The notes under the pieces are model-generated. The model saw only the letters and a program-made list of their open reading frames with translations, was not told where the DNA came from and ran no database searches. DNA of 64,000 nt from Aphelidium insulamus (lineage: Eukaryota; Aphelidiomycota; Aphelidea; Aphelidiaceae): assembly GCA_036784855.1 (NCBI GenBank), contig JAZDSV010000027.1, positions 149,052-213,051 on the forward strand, written 5' to 3'. How positions within the stretch are numbered: position 1 is the stretch's first letter; each line of letters opens with the position of its first letter. The position numbers and the translations under genes were made by a program. Shown piece after piece: positions 34,364 to 45,892 of this stretch.

Positions 34364-34566
34364 GGCGGAACACCCGAATGACACAGCGGCAGTGGCTGTG
34401 GCAGGTGGGCATTCCGTGGGCACTGCAGACGGCGCCCAACTGCACGCGGTCCCTGCTCACTGTGCCGTTCGAGGACGAGGAGTGGCTAGCGGAGGACATT
34501 GACGTGGTTCGGAGGCGTCTCGGCATCACGCCGTGCTCCGTGGTGCCGACCGGTGTGCACGGCTAG
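33574..34566 (+). CDS. COQ4: ubiquinone biosynthesis protein COQ4
   Basis: Exons 33574-33628 and 33698-34566 give 307 aa. The core [21 protein letters not shown]...[10 protein letters not shown] includes the metal-binding HDxxHx11E motif. ISPDTR, RKRR-like LLRHMPRI and [10 protein letters not shown] are also family features. COQ4 organises the coenzyme Q synthesis complex on the inner mitochondrial membrane. A (ACT)n expansion encodes about ten Thr residues in a linker (34325-34360). No clear mitochondrial presequence precedes the conserved part, so a further upstream exon overlapping the UBE2G2 promoter is possible. Confidence 0.92.
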
Positions 34567-35285
34567 TGTGCCACATCACAGTATAGTATACTGCTATGTA
34601 TCATGTATAGTACATATACTGCGATGTATCAGTGGTGGAGGGCTTTTGTGTATGCAACGTGTTGTGAGGTGTGACAAAAGTGTAAGTGCCACGGCTCCAT
34701 TACTTCTTTGCGGTGCCAGTTTTGAACTGTATGTTACGCAGCAATCTGGTGATGAATATTGGAGCGACAACTCGCAGGACGCCTCTGTGTGTGCAGATAA
34801 TCCTTTGATCTTTAACGCCAATATCTTGAACTCGCACTCGGTGCGCGAGCCGACTTCTTGGGTGTCAGCGTGGGGCAAAACTCCATGCGAGTCTGCTGAA
34901 ACGAATTTCATGTCGCGCAAAAGCATGATAAGGTAAAAGGTAAAAGGTAAAGGTAAAACAGTTCAAGCACGTGGTTGAAGGCAAAGAACGCGACCATTAA
35001 ATAGAGTCTACCAATAGTAGCACTTGGAAGTGGAAAGGCCACGCTCAATAGTAACGCGAGATACCTATTATGATATCTCGCGTTACTATGTAATAACTAA
35101 CCTAACACCATAATTGGTGTTAGGCACGATATGTGTAACCATGGTATAAAAGATGAGCACAACAGTATTTCTGGTGCGAGTTGCCATAGCAATAATGCTC
35201 TGCTGTTATTTTAACCTGCGCACTTGATACGCCACTATCGTATACTATTAATGAAATGAAAACTATACTATGAAAACTATATTTA
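34567..35285. other. intergenic region with two adjacent hairpins
   Basis: No gene is supported. It contains AGGTAAA-type short repeats (34931-34957), a hairpin with perfect 16-bp arms (35048-35063 and 35074-35089, loop 10) and a second with 10-bp arms (35101-35110 and 35115-35124, loop 4), followed by a TATA-like GTATAAAAG at 35142. Confidence 0.6.
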
Positions 35286-36405
35286 CTACTTCTTCTTCAT
35301 GGAGCTGCCCACGGCCACCACGGCAATGTCCAGTTTGAAGGCGCACTGAGGCAATGTGTTCACTTCAGCATGACAAGTGATCAGCGGTGTTATCGAGGCG
35401 CCGTGTCCGCCGCGCGACAATCCCGCCTGTGCATTAATCAGCAGGCCGTCAAGCACACCGCGCACAAATCCGCTGGCCCACGACAGCAGCTGTGAATGGT
35501 TAGTATATTATATAGAAATATTGCACCCTTCAAACACCCTTCAAACATACCGGAGCAATCTTGGCGGCCATGAGGGCACTGTTTGGTGTGGTGGCAGCGG
35601 TGTTGGAGGACGGCACGAAGCGTGTCAGCCATCGGAACTGGTTATCCTGCACGACGAATATGCCGCGGTGGTTGGTCTTTAGGTTGTCGGCCGCCTTGCC
35701 GAATGCCACCAGCCACACCTCTTTACACAGGAATTTTACGGCTTCAAGCGCCGCATCTGGTGTCACGCCCGCTCCCATGTCGACACTGCTGATTACGCGG
35801 TTGCGGTCGCGCGAGAACCTGAGTGATATGTATTGTAAGAGACCATATGTATATAGAACGCTATACATATAGTGTAGTATAGCATGTAGTACAATGCCTT
35901 ACCACTCAATGAAGCGCCGGCCAGTGGACCAGCCCATCGCGTCCATCTTGCCGGGTGCTTTGGGTGCACGCACACGTCCACGCAGCAGGGTTGTGCTGCC
36001 GTCTGCTACTTGCAGTGCGCTACCGCTCCCGCCTCTGTCCACACGGTCGTCACCGTCATCGTCCTCGTCCTCGTCGAAGTCATCACCAGAGTCGGCATCC
36101 GTACTCTCGCCGCCGCCGGCAGCACCTGGCGTGCCCACAGACGACTTTGCATTTGGAGCCACCACCACTTGGCCATCGCTGCCACGGCCCATGTCCAGGC
36201 CAGTGTAGTGTGTGAATGCCGCCAGCATCAACAGGTCCATGCACGCCTCGGACACATACTGCTGCTGCGTGGGCAGTTGTTGCGGCTGCATCATGCGCTC
36301 ATATGCCACGAGCAGGCGATTACTATTCCTGCTGTCGGGTGCGGTTGTTGCATTGGCGACGGTGCCGGCACCTGGTGTGGGCAGCGGTGGCAGTTCGTTG
36401 TTCAT
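35286..36405 (-). CDS. TRAPPC6: TRAPP complex subunit 6 (Trs33) with acidic insertion
   Basis: Exons 36405-35903, 35818-35551 and 35489-35286 give 324 aa. Family segments are SEACMDLLMLAAF, KMDAMGWSTGRRFIEWFSRDR, LEAVKFLCKEVWLVAFGKAADNLKTNHRGIFVVQDNQFRWLTRF and the C-terminal CHAEVNTLPQCAFKLDI. TRAPPC6 is a core subunit of the Golgi TRAPP tethering complex, a Rab exchange factor. It is twice the usual length because of a Gly/Asp/Glu-rich insertion (about 36050-36130) between the first helix and the conserved core, and an N-terminal extension. The start chosen is the last Met before the conserved part; the frame stays open upstream. Confidence 0.85.
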
Positions 36406-36602
36406 TAAGCAGTTTGAGAGCGCGCGGGACAATTTCACCTGTGTACACAAATTGCTGGGACTGAACTTGTCCAGTCCCAGCAATGTTTCTACAATCTCGC
36501 AAGTGGCCCGCACAAGCAGAGTCTTGAGGTTCTTCTGCTGCCAGAATGTGCTGCTTCTTGAACTGCAGAATACTATTATAAAAAGCATCTTTCGCGTCAA
36601 CT

Positions 36603-36676
36603 GCTTTCATGGTGTAGTTGGTTATCACATGAGTCTAACACACTCAAGGTCTCCAGTTCGAGCCTGGATGAAAGCA
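36603..36676 (+). tRNA. tRNA-Val(AAC)
   Basis: Acceptor stem GCTTTCA pairs perfectly with TGAAAGC. The anticodon stem TGAGT/ACTCA closes a loop CTAACAC with anticodon AAC, and the T arm is TCCAG-TTCGAGC-CTGGA. It is followed by a T5 run. It lies just upstream of TRAPPC6 on the opposite strand. Confidence 0.93.
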
Positions 36677-37017
36677 TATTTTTGCACTTGCATAACCTTT
36701 TTTCTCCGTAAACACTTCTGTCACACACAGTTGTGTGATGATGTGCTGTGCAGGTAACGCCCTCAGACATATGGCTGTTAACGTTACGTGATCTATGCTA
36801 CAGCACTAGCCTGCGTGATTTGCGAATTTCTGCCGCATGTGGTCCACCACTAGTTACTAGTCCTTCACTAGTGGCAACGCCAAAAATGAGGCTAAAAATA
36901 ACATCGCATAATTGCTTGATGACTCCACTAATCAGTGTCGACATGGACATCACTTGGCAACCACTGTGCCATATACTGTTTGAAAGCTAGTACACAGTAG
37001 TCCGTGACCGCGCTTAA
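36677..37017. other. intergenic, nothing recognised
   Basis: Spacer before the kelch receptor gene; no ORF with support. Confidence 0.6.
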
Positions 37018-39717
37018 ATGACTATCGTATTGCCACTACTGTACTACCTGGTAGTGTTGGCGGTGATCCCGCGTGTCAGTGACAGCGCCAACCTCAACGC
37101 CACGTTCACGTGGGTGACTGGCTCGTCCACCCTAAATTCGGCCGGCTTAAACGGAACTGTGGGTGTCCCGTCCACGACGGCGTATCCGGGATCCCGCTAC
37201 ACGCACTGCGCAGCTGTGCTGTCACGCGGCAGCAATAACTATCAAATTTACGTTTTTGGTGGTCTGCGCCAAACTTCTAGTATGTGTGCAGAAATGTTAG
37301 ATGTGATACTGTAATTGTCTTTTGTCTTTTCTGCAGCCTACTTGAAAGATTTTTGGCGCTTCAATGTGGCCACCAGCGAATGGACCATGTTGGTGGAAAA
37401 TCCATCTTTTCTTCCCGCGTACGGGCCTGCTGGTGTAGAGGGCAGTTCGGTGTTCCCGGGTTCTCTGCGCCAGTCAACTTGCTTTGCCAGTGATTACAAT
37501 CAGCAGTTTTACCTGTTCAGTGGGATATATACCATTAACGGTACGTGTTGGAGTTATATTTTACACTTTTGACACATATTATGTAATGTTGGATAGTAAT
37601 ATATAATGATTTGTGGCGATACAATCCCGTGAGTGGCAAGTGGGCGTGGCTTAGCGGTGGAAATAGCACAACGTTGCCAGTGATGGGCGTGGAAAGTAAT
37701 TCGACATACCCTTCGCGTAGAAAACAAGCAGCGAGCGCACAGCACCCAACCACGTATCACTTCTATGTTTTGGGCGGCAATGGGGAATCGATTTCAGGTG
37801 CAATGGGTAAGCTGCGCGGTAAAACTTAGATTATCTAATCTTCTACATTCCGTCTGTTTAGGCGACCTGGGCGACTTGTGGAAATACAATGTGGTCTCTG
37901 GTGGATGGACTTGGGTTAGCGGTCGAATTGACGCCGTGACCCTGGCGTCCAATTTGTCAGCAGTAGGCGTGGAGGGCAATGGTAATGCTCTGGGTTCGCT
38001 GTCCAGACACGGCATGACGATCCATACCGACGGCAATATATACGTGTTCGGTGGTGGCTATAATAATCGTAAGTGCCACAAAGTCACTATGACTTTAACG
38101 ATTCATTCCTCGTTGTACATAGTGTATTCTAATTTATTGTGGCGATTTAATCTGACTTCGGGGCTGTGGACCTGGCTCGCTGGTCAGGGAACGCCAGTGC
38201 AGAACAGCCGAAGTTCTACCTCTGGCGACTTCAACAAATCATACATGCCGGGATCTCGGGAGCCGTGTGGGCTTGCATTCATTCCAGGAACTAGTTACTT
38301 GCTCCACTTTGGAGGATATGGTTATACGACCAGTGCAGTCGCCGTGGAAATCAACGAACTGTGGCTCTATGATCTGTCACTCAACATGTGGTCGTGGATA
38401 TCCGGCAATCAGGGAGCTGGAGTTTACGGTACAATTAACGTGGCATCAACGCAGACATATCCACCCGTGCATGCCCGAACCAGGATGCTGACATTGCTCA
38501 ATGACACCTCCATCATGTTTTTTGGTGGCAACTTGGCGACCAACATGTACGCAGACATGTGGCGAATCGACGTCCCCTTGGACGGTACTAAATATTCAGG
38601 CAGCGGCAGCAGTACTTTCTCACTAGCTGCCTCATCAACCTCTGATGCTGTTATAATAACGAGCAGCAGCCTGGCCGATTCATCAACTTTGGAATTGACG
38701 CCATCGTCAACAGTTGCAATAGTCCCTGACGGCAACAATTCTACACCAGGCCCCGCGCTTGCCGCGGATACCAAATTGTCGTTGTTTGCGCCATCTCTTC
38801 TAAACTTGGTCATTGTGTCCGCGATTGCAGCGTGTCTGCTGTCTTTGGCACTTGGATTGGCCGTGCATAGTATGCACACGCGTACACGCACCGTGAAAAA
38901 GACGCCATCAGCTACTCCGCTGCGTAGCCACACAAAGCCGACAAATCTATCGCTAACACCGTTGACCAACAATAACCCACTGCGCCACATGATAGACTTT
39001 AATGGCTATGGCATGCCGAGCAGAGAGATGCAACTGGAGCCGAAAAAAGATTTTCTACTCTCCACCATGGTGCAGGCACAACAGGCTGGCCAGATCTACG
39101 AAGTGTATGAAGCCACACAATCTCGTCCGGTGCGGTCGCAGCACCCCGACCAGGCGCTGGCAGTGAAGAAGATTATCGGCGAGTCGTCTAAATCGGCCGA
39201 CTATTTCGAACACGAAGTTGGTGTGTTAAATATGACCCGCAAGTTCCGTTCGCCGTTCGTGGCGGAGCTGCTCGGCTACTGTTCCGACCCCATGATGATT
39301 ATCACGAGACGCTGTGCGCAAGGCTCGCTGCTCAACTGGCTCCGATACCGCAGCGTGGTCGCTAAATCTTACAAAGTACTGTTTGCAATGGATGTGAGCT
39401 GTGCGGTGCAGGCACTACACGGCGCCAACGTGGTGCACTCCAGCATCCATCCCGCCAATATCGACGTGGATGTAAATGTGGATGGCCGCCATATTTGTGT
39501 CCTTACTAATTTTGGCAATGCGCGTGTATACCTGAGCAATGGACGTCTGCTTGCACCACTGACAGCACGATCGGTTCTGCGCTCAAAGTATGTGGCGCCA
39601 GAGCTATTTACGCGACAGGAGTGCATGGACGCGTTTGATGGGGCGGCCCAGGTGGAAATTTATTCTCTCGGAATTCTCATCCATGACCTGCTCATGAATG
39701 AAGTCAATTCAGAGTAA
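37018..39717 (+). CDS. kelch-repeat receptor with cytoplasmic pseudokinase domain
   Basis: Exons 37018-37279, 37337-37540, 37597-37806, 37862-38068 and 38123-39717 give 825 aa. A signal peptide is followed by about six kelch-type blades (YVFGGLRQ, DLWRYNPVSGKWAWLSG, DLWKYNVVSGGWTWVSG, LHFGGYG, MFFGGN), a Ser/Thr-rich stalk, a transmembrane helix (LVIVSAIAACLLSLALGLAV) and a kinase-like domain. The kinase fold keeps the VAxK-like Lys (LAVKKI) and APELF, but the catalytic loop reads HSSIHPAN instead of HRDxxxxN and the DFG motif is NFG. The C-lobe ends just after the F helix. Catalysis is therefore unlikely; a signalling scaffold is more probable. Confidence 0.88.
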
Positions 39718-39782
39718 AAGTAGCTAGTTGGTAAAGTATGGAGTATGCGGCGCCAGCAATAAGTAAAGACAAAAATAAAGAG

Positions 39783-39855
39783 CGCTCACGTGTGGGATCG
39801 AACCACAGACATCCAGATTAACAGTCTGACGCTCTACCGACTGAGCTACGAGAGC
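39783..39855 (-). tRNA. tRNA-Asn(GTT)
   Basis: Read on the minus strand: acceptor GCTCTCG/CGTGAGC with one U-U mismatch, D arm with AGCTCAGTCGGTAGAGC, anticodon loop CTGTTAA with GTT, and T arm with GTTCGATCC. 73 nt. It lies between the kelch receptor and the mitochondrial membrane protein gene. Confidence 0.93.
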
Positions 39856-39941
39856 GTGTGTCGGCAGACGGTGCTAAATTATAATCAGCCGTATGCGACA
39901 ATATACTTTAATACTTGCGCGGCCAATATGACATAATCATC

Positions 39942-40877
39942 ATGCAAATAATGCTCCGCGCGTGGCATCTGAGTAGTAGTAGACAGGCTGCGGTACGGTG
40001 CCTGTGGACGCGTTGCCAGTTCTCCACCTCGCGCATATCATTGTCGGGTGGAGGAAGATCGCCCCGCGCAACGGTTATTGTGGAAGAGGCTGTTGCCGAA
40101 CCAGCTACAGCAAGCGCTCCTCCCGACGCGGACACGGCAAATGCCCTACTTCAACATCCCGCTACGGTAGCACATTCACAGCTGTCTGCACCGGCACAAG
40201 CCACATCCCCGACATCCCCTCTCAGAGCATCACTACTATCAAACACGGACCCGATACACGCGCGCGCCCTGGTATTGCCGGCGGCTACGATGCCACAGCA
40301 TCAGCAACAAGACCCGCTGTCCAGACTGCACTGGATCGTGCCGACCTCAGCGTCGAAAGCCGGCACCCCAGATCTGGTCGAGCATGACGAGTTCAGCCGA
40401 ATGCCCGTGCCGCCCGCGCACGGTTTCAACAGCCTGGTGCCGGAGGATGTGGTGGCCGAGCAGCGGTTCATGAAGGCGGTGGGCGAGGCGCTGCCACCCA
40501 ACCACTACCTGCAGATACCCGTCAAGCTGTCCCAGCCGTGGTTCACGTATGCACTGTACAGCTACTGTGCCGCGTTGGCGCTGGCCATCGCCGTGTTTGG
40601 GCAGTGGGACGCGTTGAACGAGGGACACCCGCACATATTCCAGGGGGTCGGTGTTGTCTATACGTGCGTTATATATCACTGTGTTCTTTGCGTGTATGTA
40701 TAACGGATGTGTATATGCAATAAGTCTGGTTATGCTTGTATTGTGATAAATAAATACTTTTTCACACAGCTGCAATCGTGGGTGGCGCACAAGAAGCAAC
40801 AATTCTGGTCCATGGACCCGGCGACGGAATACGCGGCCATTAAGCAGCGTCTCGAAGAGGCCATCAACTCTTCATAG
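39942..40877 (+). CDS. predicted mitochondrial membrane protein, unrecognised
   Basis: Exons 39942-40646 and 40770-40877 give 270 aa. The N terminus MQIMLRAWHLSSSRQAAVRC with later TRCQFSTS has the Arg/Ser-rich, acid-free character of a mitochondrial presequence. A Pro/Ala/Thr/Ser-rich stretch follows. A conserved-looking C-terminal part has LHWIVPTSASKAGTPDLVEHDEF, one transmembrane helix (YALYSYCAALALAIAVF) and a charged tail (HKKQQFWSMDPATEYAAIKQRLEEA). This suggests a single-pass inner-membrane or respiratory-assembly protein; the family was not identified. It is convergent with DNAI1. Confidence 0.65.
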
Positions 40878-40941
40878 ACATTTGTGTACAATAACTTGAC
40901 CATTTATTACAGTACAACAGACACTTATCCAGAGACACAGC

Positions 40942-43717
40942 TCAGACAGCCACTTCATCCGCGCGGCCCATGGATGTCATGACAATGCGCTTGAGCTTGT
41001 CGGCTTGGGTGTCGTCGGCGGACGCGCCCGCCCGATTCAGTCGGCGCAGATTCGGGCTGACCTTGAAGCTGGACACCACGCCACGCTCATCACCCACCAG
41101 TATCAGCGGTTCGGTGGGGTGGAATGTTATGCGGCTGAGTCGCGCCTTCTTCGTCACAAACTGGTCGCAGATGGGTTCGTAGCGGCTCTCATTCAGGTCG
41201 TACACCAGCACCTTGCCGTCGCTTGTGGCGCACGCGAATATCGACGACGAGGTTGGGTGGAGTTGCACGTCGCTCACGCTGGCGCCCACGTCGAATGTGA
41301 GTATGGGCGCGGGGCTGTCTTCGTGCCACAGGTGCACCGCCCAGTCTGCGCCGCACGATATGAACACTGACGGGAAGAATCGGCTGAACTTGACCGCGTA
41401 TATGCTCATATGATGGCCCTATTACATAATGAGAGGGTTATGCAGAGCATTGAATACACATAACACACCTCATAGGCACTCAGGTAGCCAGTGTGATAGG
41501 CGCGCGAGCACTTGAATATCTTGCCCGAGTCTGTGCCCACAATGAAAATGTCCGAGTTGCCTGGCTGAAAGTCGCAGCAGGTCACCCCGATATTCTGGAA
41601 CACTGCCGGTACATCGGCGGCAGTGGCGGGGTTCACCACGGCAGTGTCCTCGCCGGCGACAGCGCTCTTGACCGCACTCTTGCTACTACTATTGCTGGTC
41701 AGTGTGATCAGATTGGCGTGGCCCAGATCGGTCTTGAGCAGGGTCCACAGCTCGACGCGGCCATCCGTCGACACCGACACAAAGTTGGCATTGTCGTCCA
41801 GGTCGTCCGGCTGCCAGCACAGCTCCCACACCGGGTCCGAGTGCTGGATCTTGCGGGCGGACCGGTAGACTGGGCCGTCCTGCTTCTTGGCCAGGTCAAA
41901 CACCAGCACGGAGCCGTCGTAGAGTCCCGCGGCGAGCAGCGACGCTCTGGCGCCATTGAACGCGGCACACATCACCCCGCTCTCGAGCCGGTACAAAAAG
42001 TCGGGATACGTGGGATTCTTGAGACTGAACAGTGCCAGCACGCCCGGGCCCTGTTTGGCGAAATCGTACGAGCCGTACCCCACCGCGAACAGATCGGGCC
42101 GCTGATGGTTCCACGCCACGGCCGTCACCTGCTTGCGCGACTCCTTCTCAAACTCAAACTTCCACAGCGGTAGCAGCACACCGTGGCCATCGCGGAACTC
42201 ATCGGCCGCATCCTCCCAGTACTTGAAGTCCTGCGTGACCTCGTCATATGTGTTTTGATTGCACATGCGCTCCAGCACTGTTACGGCGCTCTTGATCTCG
42301 GCACTGGCGCGGTAGTCTTCGTGCGTGGCCGCGGTGCCGTCTCCACCAACACCGCCGTGCGCCTGTGTATAGTTCAAGTTGGCCAGCGATGATGAGACGC
42401 TCTCGTCCTTTCGTGCCTGGCCGTATTAGTAAATGCATTGTGCAATGTATCTGACACGTACTTTGGAACGCTCCTTCAGGCGCTCCTTGTTGGCCAGATC
42501 TTCCGTGTAGGCGTCATAAATCTCCCACTGAGTGACACTGGCGCAGAATGTCTTGTGCGGCGGTGGGTCCGTGTTGGTTTGGCGGTCCTGCACATGTAAA
42601 ATAACCATTATCTATACATATGTGCAATGCACAGCTCACCCTTAGTTGTACTAGTAATGTCTGGGCAGCGCGCTCGCTGTAGTTGAACGGGTTGCGCACA
42701 ACTGTCGAAGGTTTCTTGGCGAGGTCCGCTAGATCGGGTTCCGCGCTGGTAGTGGCGGCACTCGATGTCCCCGTCGCAGCTTGTCCAGCCACAGCATCAT
42801 CACCACCAGTGGTAGCCGCAGTAGCAGATGTTGCTGTCTCGGCACTCTTGCCCGCCGACGGGCCCTTATACACCAAGTATCTTCAATGAATGTTAACATT
42901 TACGAAGAGAGCTCATAATAAATTGCAACTACAAAGAACTAGCCATGACATATTGTAAACCGTACGCTTAAAAAACACAATAAGAGACAGAAACTATACA
43001 GAACAGTAGATAGATACAAAATCTAGATAGAGACTATACAGAAGGCTGAGCGTAGACAGAGACTACAAATGACATTGACAGTGACCACAATAGACAAGAA
43101 CTATACACACACAGACAGAGACGATACAGGACATAGACAGTGACAACAATAGGCAAGAACTATACACACATATACAGAGACGATACAGAACAATAGACAG
43201 AGCAGACATACACATGACAGACAACAATTGATTAGACATACCCATCGTATTCATAGTGCAGAATGTTGTGCTCCATGTTGGGCAGGGTCTTGTAGGCGTG
43301 CTCGCGGTGGCTGTAGCGCGATATGTTCTGCGGTGCGTCCGGGTTGTTGGCATTCAGGATGCGTGTGATCTCCTCGTCCAGCTGTGTGTCGGTCAACTGC
43401 AGCTGGCCGGCCGGTTTGGCCAGCGGGCGGTCCTGCATGCACATGTGCCATTGAGTAAGCATGTGCTAGTGGCTGTAACATGTAGCGCTGCTAGCCATGG
43501 CATACAGTGTTGAGACCCTGCTGTGGGCCGCCGCCATTGCTGGCCATCGCCTGGTTCAGCTGCATCAGTGAGGCGGTTGGTCGCCCGCCAGCCCCTCCAT
43601 TAGCCGGCTGTGTACCGGATGCCAGTTCCTGCAGATGATCAGTGAGTGTGTATAGTGTTGTATATATGTCTGTGTATGTGTATGGCATACCTTGGCACGG
43701 CGAGGGCTGCGTATCAT
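40942..43717 (-). CDS. DNAI1: axonemal dynein intermediate chain 1
   Basis: Seven exons (43717-43691, 43628-43506, 43432-43242, 42880-42640, 42587-42462, 42416-41469, 41418-40942) give 710 aa. Family landmarks in order: ITRILNANNPDAPQNISRYS, NPFNYSERAAQT, TQWEIYDAY, ERMCNQNTYDEVTQDFKYWED, LLPLWKF, DLFAVGYGSYDF, then WD repeats (HSDPVWELCWQPDD, CCDFQPGNSDIFIVGTDSGKIFKCSRAY, VGDERGVVSSFKVSPNLRRL). It is part of the outer dynein arm of motile cilia, so the organism has a beating flagellum. The tiny first exon (MIRSPRRAK) is set by splice phase. Confidence 0.95.
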
Positions 43718-44030
43718 ATTGCGTGTGTTGTGTGGTGTCTGTTGAAACAGTGTGCAATTGCCTTCTTGTGCTGTTATAGCGCCTTTGCTTTATCAGTTCT
43801 CCGTCGAGTCGCCTCAAACTCTCATTGATATTCTCTAATATTAAGCTGTAATTGTATCAGTCATGCACACTTGCTACAAGTAATTAATGTAACACATGTA
43901 CTCGGCATCCTTAATGTGACACAAGCAATTGCAACTATCACAATGCACAATATCTATATAATTGCATGGTCACAAGGGCAGCATGTATATTAGCACTGCA
44001 AACAACACTTGGCATGATCACTACTGTGTA
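43718..44030. other. intergenic, nothing recognised
   Basis: Holds the DNAI1 promoter and the 3' flank of coatomer zeta; no feature seen. Confidence 0.6.
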
Positions 44031-44874
44031 CTACTTCAACAGAGAGCGGGCCAGCGACTCTCGCGCAGACAGCAGTGCCTGGGTGATGGATTGTTCCGTG
44101 AACTGAATGCCGTCTCCATCGCTCACTCGCTTGGTGCCCACACGCTGCACAATTGAACTGGACTCGGACTCTAATATTATTCTGCGCGCAGAAGTCACAC
44201 TGGCTGCGGTAATTGTCTTATTAGACACACACTCACACACCCATTATCAATGGTCTCGTCCAAAGCAAGCAGAAACAAGTCCATATTATCCAGCACGACA
44301 CGCTTCTCTATCGGCGCCCTGCCCGTGACCGTGTTAATATATATATATATATATATATATTCCCTCTTCATAGATAGGAAGGTGCATAAGAATTCCACGT
44401 GGATGTGGCAACACGCACTTGAAGAGCTGCGAGATGGAGTCGTGAAAGCCGCTCAGCACGGATGCAAGAAGCAGCTCATTCTCCAGCGCCGAGCCCACAA
44501 TGAAGAAGAACAGGTCCAGCGAGTTGCAGTACACGGCCACGTATCCATCGGCCATCATGATTTCCTCTGCCAACAACGATGATTACAGCGCATAGTAGCA
44601 TAATGACATGCACCGTACGTGACTGAGTCTTCTTGGCCTTGCTGAACAGGCTCTTCTCCAGCACTTGCTGCTGCTTCAGTGTGGACAGGTCGGGCGTGGC
44701 GGCTGAAGCAGAGGCGGCGGCGACAGTGGGTCCCGGGTAGTACTTGGAGAGCACGCGCTTGCCCTCGGCGTCCAGCACTACAAATGCCTTGACGGCATAC
44801 ATGGATGTGTTCTACACGAGTGTGTTGTATGAGAAGGGAGTATGTGGGTGGGCAAGAGCACTCACCACAACCAT
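44031..44874 (-). CDS. COPZ: coatomer subunit zeta
   Basis: Five exons (44874-44866, 44811-44619, 44566-44419, 44318-44241, 44181-44031) give 192 aa. TSMYAVKAFVVLDAEGKRVLSKYY, EKSLFSKAKKTQSQE, DLFFFIVGSALENELLLASVL, EKRVVLDNMDLFLLALDETIDNG and LESESSSIVQRV follow COPI zeta closely. The protein adopts a longin-like fold and pairs with gamma-COP in retrograde Golgi-ER vesicles. A short Ala/Ser insertion sits between the second and third strands. The third intron contains a TA microsatellite (44337-44360). Confidence 0.94.
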
Positions 44875-45044
44875 GGCCGCTTATGTATGTATGTGTTGGG
44901 TTAATATATGTCGAGAAGGTGTTAATGCAGAGTATGCGTTGATTAACCGTTAAGCATTGTGACAATGTGACAATTCCCTTGTGAATGTATGGCCGCAGTG
45001 CGTGGACAATAAGCAGAAAATTCCATTATTGAGAATAGGCTATG

Positions 45045-45694
45045 CTATGCAGACTGTTGACCCTTCCAGCGAAACTGTTGGCGCTGTTGAGTCATCGGTG
45101 CTGGGAGGCTGCGGGGTTGATGTTGCCCTTTGCTACGCGACCTATGATTGTGTACACGGTGGTCCAGTAGCGGCCGGGTGGTGGGAAAGCAGCTTCGGCA
45201 ACCGCCTGCATCCACACATCGTGCTGCAAGTGAACCATTCGCGTAACAATCGCCGCCAGTTGGTCGCATGTTGCCCTTTGCTACGCGACCTATGATTGTG
45301 TACACGGTGGTCCAGTAGCGGCCGGGTGGTGGGAAAGCAGCTTCGGCAACCGCCTGCATCCACGCATCGTGCTGCAAGTGAACCATTCGCGTAACAATCG
45401 CCGCCAGTTGGTTGATGGTGTTTTCGACCGAGGATCGCGTTTCCGTGCTGACCACGACACTGTTGCCAGCGAGGCGAAAATATTGCTAATCAACGATCTG
45501 GGAGTATGCAATTTGCCGCCACGCGCCGTGTGCGGAAAACTTGATTGCGCGTCGCGGTCGCGGCGGCGAGCCTGCGTTACTGTCACAAACTGCGATACTG
45601 CCTCGTGGTCCCAGTTCAGAACAATGACGGTATTATCGGTGGCGGCCAGTGGGCACATTCCATGGTAGCACGAGTCCTCCACGTCGTCTTCCAT
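45045..45694 (-). CDS. unrecognised protein disrupted by a 148-bp tandem duplication
   Basis: A first exon starting at 45694 (MEDDVEDSCYHGMCPLAATD, then NTVIVLNWDHEAVSQF) is joined in phase, across an intron of about 100 nt, to QYFRLAGNSVVVSTE...NTINQLAAIVTRMVHLQHDAWMQ. The frame then enters a 148-bp direct duplication. Because 148 is not a multiple of three, the second copy is read in another frame, replacing an ancestral ending (INPAASQHR then stop) by about 50 unrelated residues. The exact donor is ambiguous. No family is recognised. Confidence 0.4.
45121..45412. repeat. 148-bp tandem duplication
   Basis: The copy at 45121-45264 recurs at 45269-45412 with a single visible difference (CACACATCG versus CACGCATCG) over 144 nt, so the duplication is very recent or is an assembly effect. 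Confidence 0.9.
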
Positions 45695-45892
45695 CGTTGG
45701 TGCTGCAGTTGTTACAGATATACGCGTTGGTCCGCTTAATGCAGCAGCAACAACAACGCGACGGGTGCTCGGGTGAAGTTGATTGGCTGCCTGGATGCTG
45801 CCTGGTCTCAATATAAGCCCTCTATCGACACATGTAACATAGAGTTAATAATGGCGTACGTATAGAATAATTAACTGCAATCTACTTCAAAT

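Noticed and set aside
40942-43717. Possibility that the WD protein is cytoplasmic dynein intermediate chain
   Set aside because: The NQNTYDEVTQDFKYWED and DLFAVGYGSYDF blocks are specific to the axonemal DNAI1 class.
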